A stretch of DNA of 64,000 nucleotides from Streptomyces sp. SDr-06 (GCF_003324565.1 NZ_QOLA01000002.1:744001-808000), one strand, 5' to 3'; shown: positions 20,020 to 28,135, counted from the first letter of the stretch. The notes: generated by a model from the sequence alone, not told the origin. A program made the numbers and translations.

Positions 20020-20555
20020 TGGCCCGCCGCTACGACCCCGACCGGCGGCGGCGCATCATCGACGCGGCGATCCGGGTCGTCGCCGAGCGCGGCATCGCGG
20101 GGCTGAGCCACCGCACCGTCGCGGCCGAGGCCGATGTGCCGCTCGGTTCGACCACGTACCACTTCAGGACGCTCGACGAGCTGTTGGTGGCGGCCCTGCG
20201 CCAGGCCAACGAGGGCTTCGCCGCGGCGGTCCGCGACTGCGTGCGCCTGGAGGAGCCCGGCGCGGACCTGGCGGTCGAACTGGCCCGGCTGATGGGGCAG
20301 TGGCTGACGGGGGACCGGGCCCGCGCCGAGCTGGAGTACGAGCTCTACCTCGCCGCCCTGCGCCGCCCGGCCCTGCGCCCGGTCGCCGCCGAGTGGACCG
20401 ACTCGGTGGCCGAACTGCTCGCCCGGCACACCGATCCGGTCACCGCGCGCGGCCTCGTCGCCGCGATGGACGGCATCTGCCTCCAGTCGCTGCTCACCGG
20501 CGGGGCGTACGACGAGGACCATGCCCGCGACCTGCTCGGCAGGCTGCTGCGCTAG
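20019..20555 (+). CDS. TetR-family transcriptional regulator
   Basis: The 178-residue protein has an N-terminal TetR helix-turn-helix (residues 8-54: RRIIDAAIRVVAERGIAGLS, then VPLGSTTYHFRTLDEL) and a variable ligand-binding half. The next gene, 76 bases downstream on the same strand, encodes an SMR efflux pump, and a palindrome lies between them, so the probable target is the pump promoter. The inducer is unknown; cationic drugs are the usual SMR substrates. Confidence 0.9.
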   Translation: MARRYDPDRRRRIIDAAIRVVAERGIAGLSHRTVAAEADVPLGSTTYHFRTLDELLVAALRQANEGFAAAVRDCVRLEEPGADLAVELARLMGQWLTGDRARAELEYELYLAALRRPALRPVAAEWTDSVAELLARHTDPVTARGLVAAMDGICLQSLLTGGAYDEDHARDLLGRLLR

Positions 20556-20590
20556 AGCCGCGAGCGGACCGCGGGCATCGTGTCACCGGC

Positions 20591-20624
20591 GTTATGTACG
20601 GGCGTACGCAACGGGCGATATCCT
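20591..20624 (+). promoter_or_regulatory. Operator and promoter of the SMR pump gene
   Basis: GTTnnGTACG-GG-CGTACnnAAC (20591-20612) is a 22-bp interrupted palindrome with eight of ten pairs matched. It overlaps the expected -35 of a promoter whose TATCCT -10 is at 20619-20624, seven bases before the ATG. This is a good TetR-family operator candidate. Confidence 0.6.
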
Positions 20625-20631
20625 GGTCCGC

Positions 20632-20955
20632 ATGCCCTACGTCCTGCTCGCCTGTGCCATCGGCTCGGAGATCGCCGCGACCTCCGCGCTGAAGTACAGC
20701 GAGGGTTTCACCAGGCTCTGGCCCTCGCTGATCACCGGCGCCGGGTACCTGCTCGCCTTCTTCCTGCTGTCGCTGACGCTGAAGTCCATGTCCGTGGGCA
20801 CCGCGTACGCGATCTGGTCCGGCGCGGGCACGGCGGTCATCGCGGCCGTCGGGATGGTCTTCATGGGCGAGGCGATGACCGCCGCCAAGGTCGCCGGGAT
20901 CGCCCTCATCATCGGCGGAGTGGTGCTGCTCAACCTCGGCGGCGCCGCGCACTGA
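20632..20955 (+). CDS. Small multidrug resistance (SMR) efflux protein
   Basis: The 107-residue membrane protein has four transmembrane helices and the SMR signature: the membrane-embedded glutamate in GSEIAATSALKYSEGF (E14 of EmrE equivalent), a WPSLI segment, and AYAIWSGAGTAVIAAVGMVFMGE in pieces. It exports lipophilic cations in exchange for protons as a dimer. ATG at 20632 gives the canonical MPYVLLACAIGSE start and leaderless geometry. Control by the upstream TetR regulator is inferred. Confidence 0.94.
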   Translation: MPYVLLACAIGSEIAATSALKYSEGFTRLWPSLITGAGYLLAFFLLSLTLKSMSVGTAYAIWSGAGTAVIAAVGMVFMGEAMTAAKVAGIALIIGGVVLLNLGGAAH

Positions 20956-20963
20956 CCGCGGGC

Positions 20964-21845
20964 TCAGGCCCCGGCCGCGCGCACCGCCGCGAGCGCGGCC
21001 CGCACGCTCGCCTCGATGTCGGTGATCGGATACAGCGCCTCGATCACCGTACGGTCCCGGTCCACCACCAGGGTCAGCCGCTTGAGCCGGCTCACCCCCG
21101 CCGTGCGGAAGGTCGGCAGGCGCAGCGCCGCCGTCAGGTCCAGGCCCGCGTCCGAGAGCAGCGGGAAGCGCAGCGCCTCCTTGTCGGCGAACGCCCGCTG
21201 CTCGTCCGGGCGTTGAGTGGACACCCCGTGCACGGTCGCCCCCGCCGCGGTGAACTCCGCCAGCTGGTCCCGGAAGGTGCAGGACTCCAGGGTGCAGCCG
21301 CGCGCACCGGGAATCCCGGCCCAGCCGGGCGGGTAGGACTCGGCGCGGGCGTAGGCGCCGGGGAAGCAGTACAGGACCGTGTACGGCGTCGAGGGCGCGA
21401 CCGGGTCGCGCGACTCGCCGTCGAAGTCGGTGAGCCGGAGCTCCGGAACGTGTGTCCCGATCAGCTCCCGCGCCCGCTCGGTCTCGCCCGACGCCTCGGT
21501 CGAAGTGGCCATCGTCTCTCCTTCTCCCAGCACCCAGGTGTCTCCCCAGTCCTGGAGCGCGATCAGTACGGGCAGCAGGGCGCGGCCGCGCGCGGTGAGC
21601 CGGTACTCGTGGCGCACCGGACGCTCCTGGTACGGCTCGCGCGCCAGGACCCCGCACTCCACGAGCAGCTTCAGCCGCTCGGTGAGGACCTTGCGGGACA
21701 TGCCGAGCTCCCGCTGGAGCGCGTCGAACCGGTGCACCCCGCGGGCGGCGTCGCGCACGATCAGCAGCGTCCACCCGTCGCCGACCACGTCCAGGGCCTG
21801 GGCGATGGCGCAGTGCTCGTCGTCGAGCCGGGTGCGGTGGGGCAT
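20964..21845 (-). CDS. HxlR-type regulator fused to a PrxQ-like peroxiredoxin
   Basis: The 293-residue protein joins two domains. Residues 1-105 are an HxlR winged helix with the conserved N-terminal Cys (C12) that in family members such as YodB and HypR senses oxidants. Residues 125-290 are an AhpC/TSA peroxiredoxin with C184 and C189 in GCTLESCTFRDQ, the CxxxxC arrangement of PrxQ. A loop of about 20 residues precedes C184. The fusion suggests a regulator that reacts with peroxide through its own thiol peroxidase. AAAGGA lies eight bases before the ATG. A perfect palindrome at 21927-21941 is a likely binding site. Confidence 0.88.
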   Translation of the reverse strand: MPHRTRLDDEHCAIAQALDVVGDGWTLLIVRDAARGVHRFDALQRELGMSRKVLTERLKLLVECGVLAREPYQERPVRHEYRLTARGRALLPVLIALQDWGDTWVLGEGETMATSTEASGETERARELIGTHVPELRLTDFDGESRDPVAPSTPYTVLYCFPGAYARAESYPPGWAGIPGARGCTLESCTFRDQLAEFTAAGATVHGVSTQRPDEQRAFADKEALRFPLLSDAGLDLTAALRLPTFRTAGVSRLKRLTLVVDRDRTVIEALYPITDIEASVRAALAAVRAAGA

Positions 21846-21926
21846 GCGGGTGTCCTTTCGCGGGGGCGGACGCCGGACCGGCCGGTCCCTGCCTGTTGAC
21901 CGGTCGAGATCATGCTGCCATAGTCC

Positions 21927-21941
21927 GTTCCTTCAAGGAAC
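21927..21941. promoter_or_regulatory. 15-bp palindrome upstream of the HxlR-peroxiredoxin gene
   Basis: GTTCCTTCAAGGAAC is a perfect palindrome with a one-base centre, 81 bases before the gene. On the coding strand it contains TTGAAG, which could serve as a -35 with a weak TGATCT 18 bases on. It abuts the stop codon of the small upstream gene. Autoregulation by the HxlR domain is the natural inference. Confidence 0.55.
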
Positions 21942-22175
21942 TTACTCGCCTTGTGGGCCCGTAGGGAGCGGGATCTCCGTGCCGTGTTCCTGGCGCAGGT
22001 GCCGCCTGATCCTCACGCGGGCGTCGACCTCGGCCGACTGATCGCGGTCCCGTACCGCCCGGCGGAGCTGGTCGGTGAGGACGGAGCATGATCCGCACCC
22101 TTCCGCGCCCCGCGTCTGCATCTCCGCGGGCGGCATCGAGTAGTAGCCGCTCCCGGGTGGTTGGCTCGCGAACAT
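21942..22175 (-). CDS. Small Cys-containing protein of unknown function
   Basis: The 77-residue protein has a short N-terminal stretch of small polar residues, a GCGSCSV motif near residue 27 and an Arg/Asp-rich helical C-terminal half (DARVRIRRHLRQEHG). GGGAG lies seven bases before the ATG. It is divergent from a GntR regulator gene, a pairing I believe recurs in Streptomyces. No function is assigned; a DNA- or protein-binding partner of the regulator is possible. An overlapping frame (21910-22197) is less likely. Confidence 0.55.
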   Translation of the reverse strand: MFASQPPGSGYYSMPPAEMQTRGAEGCGSCSVLTDQLRRAVRDRDQSAEVDARVRIRRHLRQEHGTEIPLPTGPQGE

Positions 22176-22310
22176 CGCGTGGCTCCCGTCGTCCCAACTC
22201 GTCTGTGTACTAGTTCAGTCTTCGGAGTGTTGGAAGCACTCCACAAGGGTGATCAGTGCACTAGGGTGCCGAGTGCCAGGGCGGCTCAACTCCCGTGAGG
22301 AGAACGGCAG
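22176..22310. promoter_or_regulatory. Divergent control region of the small gene and the gntR-family gene
   Basis: The region holds GTGTACTAG near 22206 and GTGCACTAG near 22257 as spaced direct repeats, and between them an inverted repeat GGAGTG-N7-CACTCC (22224-22242). TAGGGT at 22262-22267 is a possible -10 for the regulator. These are candidate GntR/UTRA operators. Confidence 0.4.
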
Positions 22311-23033
22311 ATGGCCGGAGAGAAGACGTTCACGAGGATCGCTGACCACTTCCGCGAACGGATCATGTCGGGGGAGCTCGAACCGGGGGCGAGGCTGCCG
22401 ACCAACCGGGAAATCGCCGGTAGCTGGCAGACCGCCGCGGCCACGGTGTCGCGAGCGCTCCAGGCGCTCCAGGTGGAGGGGTACATCAGGACCACCCCGC
22501 GCGGGACGTTCGTGGAGGACGACCCGGTGTGGACCCTCACGCCGAAGGACCGCCTGGAGCGCGTGAGGCGGGTCAAGAGCTTCCTCGCCGAGGGCGAGAC
22601 CTCGCGCGTGACGGCGGCCGAACTGGTCAAGCCGCCGCTGTACGTCGCCGACATCCTCGACCTCGAGGCCGGGGACCAGGCCGTCCGGCGGGAGTGGCTC
22701 GCCGGGCGTGGCAAGACCCGCACGGTGTTCGCCGTGACCTGGTACCCGGCCCACTTCGCCGCCCTGGTTCCCGATCTGCTCAACACCTCACCCGGCCGGA
22801 ACCACGGGCTCACGGCCAGGATCCTGGAAGCGACGGGGCGCACGATCACGCACGCCAGGGACGACATGCATGCCCGTGAGGCGGACGCCCGCGAGGCCGG
22901 CGCCCTGGCCCTCCCGGTCGGGGCTCCGGTGCTGGCGGGCGCCCACCGCTGGTCCGACGCCGAGGGCATCATCGAGTACGGGGAGTGGTGCCTCCCGCCA
23001 CGGTTCACGATCGGCTACGAATACACGCCCTGA
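22311..23033 (+). CDS. GntR-family (HutC/UTRA type) regulator
   Basis: The 240-residue protein has an N-terminal GntR winged helix (residues 5-72, IADHFRERIMSGELEPGARLPTNREIA in pieces) and a UTRA effector domain (residues 95-235, ending ARDDMHAREADAREAGALAL and YGEWCLPP). The ligand is unknown. GAGGAG precedes the ATG. Similar regulators (KorSA type) occur on integrative elements, but no integrase, excisionase or replication gene is nearby, so this is probably a resident gene. Confidence 0.87.
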   Translation: MAGEKTFTRIADHFRERIMSGELEPGARLPTNREIAGSWQTAAATVSRALQALQVEGYIRTTPRGTFVEDDPVWTLTPKDRLERVRRVKSFLAEGETSRVTAAELVKPPLYVADILDLEAGDQAVRREWLAGRGKTRTVFAVTWYPAHFAALVPDLLNTSPGRNHGLTARILEATGRTITHARDDMHAREADAREAGALALPVGAPVLAGAHRWSDAEGIIEYGEWCLPPRFTIGYEYTP

Positions 23034-23168
23034 CGGGGGTGGCGGGGGTTCGGCGGGGCCCACGCCCACGGGTTGAACGCGCGCGCCTGCGGCGGCGGCG
23101 CGGCGCCGGGCGGGGCGGACACGGGACCGTCACTTGAGACCGGTTCGCCCCGGCGGGCCGTCGCCGGT

Positions 23169-23181
23169 TAGGTTTTCGGTC
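23169..23181 (+). promoter_or_regulatory. Leaderless -10 of dapD
   Basis: TAGGTT at 23169-23174 ends seven bases before the dapD ATG, and there is no Shine-Dalgarno in between. No clear -35 was found at the usual distance. Confidence 0.5.
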
Positions 23182-24174
23182 ATGACCGACACGACTACCG
23201 CTACGACCGGCGCCGCGGCCGCCGGACTCGCCACCATCGCCGCCGATGGCACCATCCTGGACACCTGGTTCCCCGCCCCCGAGCTCGTGACCGTCGCCGA
23301 GCCCGGCCCCGCCGGCACCGAGCGCCTCTCCGCCGAGCGCGCCGCCGAACTCCTCGGCGCCGGTGCGCTGAAGGCCGTCGGCGCCGACGAGCGCCGCGGG
23401 GTCGAGGTCGTCGCCGTCCGTACGGTCATCGCCTCGCTCGACGACAAGCCCCTGGACACGCACGACGTCTATCTGCGCCTGCACCTCCTCTCGCACCGGC
23501 TGGTCAAGCCGCACGGCCAGAACCTGGACGGCATGTTCGGGCTGCTCGCCAACGTCGCGTGGACCTCGCTGGGCCCCGTCGCCGTCGACTCCATCGAGCA
23601 GGTGCGCCTGAACGCCCGCGCCGAGGGGCTCCACCTCCAGGTGACGTCCATCGACAAGTTCCCCCGCATGACGGACTACGTCGCGCCCAAGGGCGTACGC
23701 ATCGCCGACGCCGACCGGGTGCGCCTGGGCGCGCACCTCGCCGAGGGCACCACGGTGATGCACGAGGGCTTCGTGAACTTCAACGCGGGCACGCTCGGCA
23801 CCTCCATGGTCGAGGGCCGCATCTCGGCCGGTGTCGTCGTCGGCGACGGCTCCGACATCGGCGGCGGCGCCTCCACCATGGGCACGCTGTCCGGCGGTGG
23901 CAACGTCCGCATCGTCATCGGCGAGCGGTGCCTGGTCGGCGCCGAGGCCGGGGTGGGGATCGCGCTGGGCGACGAGTGCGTCGTCGAGGCGGGCCTGTAC
24001 GTCACCGCGGGCACCCGGGTCACCATGCCCGACGGGCAGATCGTGAAGGCCCGGGAGCTCTCCGGGGCCTCCAACATCCTGTTCCGGCGGAACTCGGTGA
24101 CGGGCACGGTCGAGGCCCGGCCGAACAACGCGGTGTGGGGCGGGTTGAACGAGGTGCTGCACGCGCACAACTAG
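23182..24174 (+). CDS. dapD: Tetrahydrodipicolinate N-succinyltransferase
   Basis: The enzyme succinylates tetrahydrodipicolinate in the lysine/diaminopimelate pathway, which feeds peptidoglycan. The 330-residue protein is of the actinobacterial DapD type: an N-terminal alpha/beta region, then a left-handed beta-helix of hexapeptide repeats ([41 protein letters not shown], read in pieces) and a C-terminal [19 protein letters not shown] at 23182 has leaderless geometry. dapA lies across a repeat-rich gap on the other strand. Confidence 0.95.
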   Translation: MTDTTTATTGAAAAGLATIAADGTILDTWFPAPELVTVAEPGPAGTERLSAERAAELLGAGALKAVGADERRGVEVVAVRTVIASLDDKPLDTHDVYLRLHLLSHRLVKPHGQNLDGMFGLLANVAWTSLGPVAVDSIEQVRLNARAEGLHLQVTSIDKFPRMTDYVAPKGVRIADADRVRLGAHLAEGTTVMHEGFVNFNAGTLGTSMVEGRISAGVVVGDGSDIGGGASTMGTLSGGGNVRIVIGERCLVGAEAGVGIALGDECVVEAGLYVTAGTRVTMPDGQIVKARELSGASNILFRRNSVTGTVEARPNNAVWGGLNEVLHAHN

Positions 24175-24535
24175 CCGGGGTCGTCCGGCAGCCGGGGTCA
24201 CCGGGGCTCCGCCCCGGACCCCGGGGGGGCGCTGTCCCACCCGCCCGCCCGCGACGGGGGTCGGATGGGCCAACCCCCGGGGCTGCGCCCCAGACCCCCG
24301 CGGGGACTTCGCCCCCTGCCCCCCCACCCCGCAAGCGCCGCAGGCACACCCCGTCCAGGTCGCACCCGCTGAGGGGCGCGGGGAACTGCGCGATCAGCCG
24401 CGCACGGCCCGCACCCGAACAGAAGGCCCGCGCCCCCGCAGGCACACCCCGTCCAGGTCGCACCCGCTGAGGGGCGCGGGGAACTGCGCGATCAGCCAGT
24501 ACGGCCCGCAGCCGAACGGGACCGCTCAGGGGCGC
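24175..24535 (+). repeat. Repeat-filled gap between convergent dapD and dapA
   Basis: No gene is seen. After dapD come GGGGCTCCGCCCC and GGGGCTGCGCCCC hairpins and then two exact copies of a 61-bp unit (24339-24399 and 24437-24497, 98 bases apart), each holding GGGGCGCGGGGAACTGCGCG. Similarity continues past each unit. The same words occur after stop codons at 38634, 46678 and, inverted, 59820-60000. Bidirectional termination is a likely role. Confidence 0.85.
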
Positions 24536-25486
24536 TCACCTCCGGCCGGGAGGCGCGGGGCGCTCACCCCGGCCGGGAGGCGCGCCGTGGGAGGTGCTCA
24601 GCGCGTCCCACGCCTCCCGCAGGCGGGCGAGTTCGGGTGGGGTCGGGGGCTGCAAGGGGGCTCGGGGGAGGTGACCCAGGAGGGCCTTCGCCGTCACCGT
24701 GCCCGGCAGGCCCGAGGCCATCATCAGCTCGGTGAGCACAGTGGTCAGCTGGTTGAGGCGGGCCGCCTCGCCCGTGGCACGCGCGTCGTACGCGTCCAGC
24801 ACCGCCCGCATCTCCCGCGGTGCCACGTTCGCCACCGTGCTCACATAGCCCGCCCCGCCCACCGCGTACAGCGGAAGGTTCAGCTCCTCGCACCCCGAGT
24901 AGTACGCCAGCGAGGTGCGGCCGATCACCGTGGTCGAGCCCAGCAGGTCGTACGCGCAGTCCTTCACCGCCACGATGCGCTCATGGTCCGCGAGGCGCAG
25001 CATCGTCTCGACCTCGATGCGCGTGCCCGTGCGGCCCGGGATGTCGTACAGCATCACCGGCAGGCCGGTCGCGTCGGCCACCGTGCGGAAGTGCGCCTCG
25101 ACGGCGGCCTGCGGCGGGCGGCTGTAGTACGGGGTCACCACCAACAGGCCGTCCGCGCCCGCCCGTTCGGCCGCGCGGGCCAGCGCGACGGTGTGCGCGG
25201 TCGACGCGCTGCCCACGCCCGCCACGACCGAGGCCCGGTCGCCGACCGCCTCCACGACGGCCCGTACCAGCTCGGTCTTCTCCTCGTCGGAGGTCGTCGG
25301 GGACTCCCCGGTCGTGCCGTTCAGGACCAGGCCGTCGCATCCGTTGTCGATCAGGTGCGCGGCCAGCTTCCGGGCCGCCGGGAGGTCGAGCTCCAGAGAC
25401 CGCGTGAACGGCGTGACCATCGCGCACAGGGCTCGCCCGAACGGTCGGAGCGGAAGGAGCACGCCGGGTGGGGGTGGTGTCGTCAT
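24536..25486 (-). CDS. dapA: 4-hydroxy-tetrahydrodipicolinate synthase (DapA family)
   Basis: This TIM-barrel lyase condenses pyruvate with aspartate semialdehyde, the first committed step to diaminopimelate. The 316-residue protein shows the GTTGESPT pyruvate motif near residue 58, the catalytic tyrosine in LYDIPGRTG and the Schiff-base lysine in IVAVKDC. The C-terminus carries a small tandem duplication (APPGR...APPGRR) that extends the frame by about eight residues. Other DapA-family enzymes look alike, but nearby dapD supports the assignment. Confidence 0.88.
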   Translation of the reverse strand: MTTPPPPGVLLPLRPFGRALCAMVTPFTRSLELDLPAARKLAAHLIDNGCDGLVLNGTTGESPTTSDEEKTELVRAVVEAVGDRASVVAGVGSASTAHTVALARAAERAGADGLLVVTPYYSRPPQAAVEAHFRTVADATGLPVMLYDIPGRTGTRIEVETMLRLADHERIVAVKDCAYDLLGSTTVIGRTSLAYYSGCEELNLPLYAVGGAGYVSTVANVAPREMRAVLDAYDARATGEAARLNQLTTVLTELMMASGLPGTVTAKALLGHLPRAPLQPPTPPELARLREAWDALSTSHGAPPGRGERPAPPGRR

Positions 25487-25575
25487 ACGGCAGTCTTGCC
25501 CCGGCGAAGAGTTAACGTCTACTTAGACTTTGTGGGGGATTCCGGTAGGAGTGCTGAAGTGAGGGGCGAGGGGGC

Positions 25576-27129
25576 CTACCAGAGGTTCCGCTTCGACCAC
25601 GTCGGATCACCCGCGTACGGGTGGAACGTGTCCAGGTTGTCCTTGGCCGGGTGGGTGCGCCCCGCCGGGCCCGCCGCGAACGTCCTCAGCAGGTTCTCGG
25701 TGACCCTGGACGTGAACTTCGCCGTCGTCGCGTCTATGCCGTGACCGCCGTCCCCCACCGTCGACTGCACCCAGCGCATCGTGCCCGTGTTGAAGACCCC
25801 GGCGCCCGAACTCGCCGTGTAGTAGGCCGAGTTGGCGTACGAATGGACGCCTCGGCAGGTCAGGGGCGAATGGGAGATCACCTCGATGGGGCGGGGCGTC
25901 CCGCTGCCGTTCGCCCGGTCGTACTCCGTGCCCACCAGGCCCGGGAACGCCGACCCCTTCCTGACACCCGTGCCCTCGAACAGCCAGTGGTCGGGCGAGG
26001 TGACCACATAGTCGGCGGTGGTCGGGTTCGACTCGTACAACGTGCCCGTCAGCGCGTTCTCCGGCTCGGCGTGCGGGGGCTCGCGGAAGTTGGTGGTCGG
26101 CGGCTCGCCCTCGCGGCGGCCGGGGTCCTTGGCCCAGTCGTTCTTGTAGCAGACCACCAGCCGCTGCTCGCCCAGCGCGGTCTTCTCCAGGCGGACCCGG
26201 CGGAAGCAGGCGTTCGCGCCGAGGAAGGCTATGTTCGTGCCCCGGTCGCGCGCGGCGGTGACCCGCTCGCGCATCGACTGCGTCCAGTACTCGTCATGTC
26301 CCAGGGACAGTACGGCCGTTGCGCCGTCCAGGAGGTGCGGGTCCCGCTCGATGTCCATGTTCGTCACATAGGCCGGGGTCAGGCCCATCCGCTCCGCGAG
26401 GGCCACCACCGGCTGCTCGTAGGTGAGGAACAGGCCGTCGCCGTCCCGGTGGTAGGGGCGGTCGCAGCTCACCGCGCGCGAGCGGTCCGCGTCGTCGCCG
26501 GTCGGGCCGTTGTAGAGGCTGTGGCCGCCCCATTCGTTGTACGCCTGCCAGGTCGCGACGGCGTTGACGATCACCACCCGGCCCTTGGTGGTGGCCGACC
26601 TGACGGTGACCGGGACGTAGCGCTGGCCCCCGCTGTCGGCGGTCAGGCGGATCAGGTAGGAGCCCTCGGGCCAGTCCTTGGTCGCTATCTCGGGGCCCGC
26701 CGGCCAGGGGGCGGTGACCGTGTACGTCCCCGGCTCGACCTGCGCGGCGGGCTGCCGGGTCCCTCGCAGCGGGCCCGACTCCCACACCTTGCGGGCCAGC
26801 GCGCCCCCGTACCAGCCCATCCGGAACGCCTCGGCGCGGAACGTCCTCGCGGTGGTGTGCACATGGAGGCGGAAGGACTCGCCGGAGGCGACGCTCGTAC
26901 GGTCCGCGTAGCCCTCGACCTCGTGCTCGGCGCCGCGCCCCTTCAACCGCCAGTCGGCGTCACCCGGGCGGTCGTTCTCCTTGGCGGGCGGTTTCGGGCC
27001 GTCCCCGGAGTGCGCGCCCGGACCGTTCCCGGCCCGGTCCTCACCGGGTGAGCACCCCGCCGCGCCCACCGCGGCCGCGGCGCCCGCCGCTGCGAGGAAG
27101 CCCCTGCGACTGAGTGCCCCGCGGTCCAT
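25576..27129 (-). CDS. Tat-exported lipoprotein with N,N-dimethylformamidase-like C-terminal domain
   Basis: The 517-residue protein starts with a twin-arginine signal (SRRGFLAAAG) and a lipobox ending GAAGC at about residue 26, so it is probably a lipoprotein exported folded. After a Gly/Pro linker it has a beta-rich domain and then a large domain with NAVATWQAYNEWGG, LGHDEYWTQSMRERV and FLGANACFRRVR, typical of the DmfA2-like family. Family members of known activity hydrolyse dimethylformamide; for this subtype the substrate is unknown. Confidence 0.8.
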   Translation of the reverse strand: MDRGALSRRGFLAAAGAAAAVGAAGCSPGEDRAGNGPGAHSGDGPKPPAKENDRPGDADWRLKGRGAEHEVEGYADRTSVASGESFRLHVHTTARTFRAEAFRMGWYGGALARKVWESGPLRGTRQPAAQVEPGTYTVTAPWPAGPEIATKDWPEGSYLIRLTADSGGQRYVPVTVRSATTKGRVVIVNAVATWQAYNEWGGHSLYNGPTGDDADRSRAVSCDRPYHRDGDGLFLTYEQPVVALAERMGLTPAYVTNMDIERDPHLLDGATAVLSLGHDEYWTQSMRERVTAARDRGTNIAFLGANACFRRVRLEKTALGEQRLVVCYKNDWAKDPGRREGEPPTTNFREPPHAEPENALTGTLYESNPTTADYVVTSPDHWLFEGTGVRKGSAFPGLVGTEYDRANGSGTPRPIEVISHSPLTCRGVHSYANSAYYTASSGAGVFNTGTMRWVQSTVGDGGHGIDATTAKFTSRVTENLLRTFAAGPAGRTHPAKDNLDTFHPYAGDPTWSKRNLW

Positions 27130-27192
27130 GCCACAACTCCGCTCCGCCGTTCGGTCCCTGGAGGTCCAGTGTGCGCGAGCGGCGGCCGGGGT

Positions 27193-27627
27193 TCACTGCG
27201 AGGTGGTGCGCTCCGGGCGTACGACCAGGATCACCCGGTGCTCGGCGTCGCCCACCGGCGCCTCGTACTCCAGCCCGTACCGCTTGGCCAGGACGTCGAA
27301 GAAGGCGCCCGTCGGGTCGGGTTCGACGCGCTCGACCGTGCCCCGGACCTCCAGATAGCGATAGGGCTGATCGGGGTCGTTGACCGAGACGGAGACCTTG
27401 GGGTCGGCCATGACGTTCTTGCACTTGCGGCGGGTGGTGGTCGTGGTGAAGCGCAGGTACTCGCCGTCCCACTCCTGCCAGACCGGGTTGACGTGCGGGG
27501 TGCCGTTCGGCCCCTTGGTCGCGAGGTGCACGAAGAGGGGGCGGGTCAGCAGGTCGGCGTGGCTCGCGGGGATCACGGAGTCCCCGGTCGAGGAGGCGCC
27601 GTTGTCGGAGCTCGTCTTCGTCGTCAT
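27193..27627 (-). CDS. PPOX-class (F420-dependent) oxidoreductase-like protein
   Basis: The 144-residue split-barrel protein matches the PPOX/F420 family: FVHLATKGPNGTPHVNPVW near residue 32, FTTTTTRRKCKNVMADPKVS, and YRYLEVRGTVERVEPD. Such proteins bind F420 or flavin; the substrate is not evident. TAACGT on the coding strand ends eight bases before the ATG, giving leaderless geometry within the MarR palindrome region. Divergent from a MarR regulator, which probably controls it. Confidence 0.85.
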   Translation of the reverse strand: MTTKTSSDNGASSTGDSVIPASHADLLTRPLFVHLATKGPNGTPHVNPVWQEWDGEYLRFTTTTTRRKCKNVMADPKVSVSVNDPDQPYRYLEVRGTVERVEPDPTGAFFDVLAKRYGLEYEAPVGDAEHRVILVVRPERTTSQ

Positions 27628-27640
27628 GGTGCTGAACGTT

Positions 27641-27654
27641 ATCAATGCATTGAT
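27641..27654. promoter_or_regulatory. Perfect 14-bp palindrome between PPOX and marR-family genes
   Basis: ATCAATGCATTGAT lies in the 67-base divergent gap, just upstream of the -10 of the PPOX gene and upstream of the TATGCT -10 (27682-27687) of the MarR gene. MarR proteins bind AT-rich palindromes of this kind, so it is the likely shared operator. Confidence 0.65.
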
Positions 27655-27694
27655 GATGCGCAAGGGCTTTATCGCGGGCCGTATGCTCGGAGCC

Positions 27695-28135
27695 ATGACC
27701 ATGCCGCCCGAGGAGCGCCTCGGCCTCGACATCAAGCGCGCCGAGCAGGAGCTGATCGCCGCGAAGAGCGCGGCGGTGAAGGTGGCCGGGCTGACCGTGC
27801 CGCAGTACGCCGCCCTGCTCGGGCTCTCCGGCGCGCCCGGCATCTCGGCGGCCGCGCTGGCCCGGTCCTGTCTCGTCACCCCGCAGGCCATGAACGTCGT
27901 ACTGAAGAACCTCGAGGAGCGCGGCCTGGTCGAGCGCACCCCCCACCCCTGGCACCGCAACGTCCTGGAGACCCGGCTCACCGACGCGGGGGGCGCGGCG
28001 CTGGCCGCGGCCGACGAGCGTGCGGTGGCCATCGAGCGCCGCATCGAGCGTGAATTCACCCTCGCGGAAAGGGAGTTGCTGCGCTCACTGCTCGGCCGGG
28101 CCGTCGCCGCGATCCGGGACGACGGGACCGGGTGA
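27695..28135 (+). CDS. MarR-family transcriptional regulator
   Basis: The 146-residue protein has the MarR winged helix: LTVPQYAALLGLSGAPGISAAALARSC in pieces at residues 34-60, TPQAMNVVLKNLEERGLVER as the recognition helix, and a wing HPWHRNVLETRLTDAG. ATG at 27695 lies seven bases behind TATGCT, so it is favoured over ATG four codons upstream or MPPEERLG two codons downstream. It probably represses itself and the divergent PPOX gene. Confidence 0.88.
   Translation: MTMPPEERLGLDIKRAEQELIAAKSAAVKVAGLTVPQYAALLGLSGAPGISAAALARSCLVTPQAMNVVLKNLEERGLVERTPHPWHRNVLETRLTDAGGAALAAADERAVAIERRIEREFTLAERELLRSLLGRAVAAIRDDGTG

Noticed and set aside
21910..22197. Alternative 95-codon frame overlapping the small Cys-containing gene
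   Set aside because: It is Arg/Pro-rich and lacks a ribosome-binding site, whereas the 77-codon frame has GGGAG at proper spacing.
21942..23033. Integrative conjugative element remnant (KorSA-like GntR with small gene)
   Set aside because: No integrase, excisionase, replication or transfer gene and no tRNA or att repeat is visible nearby.
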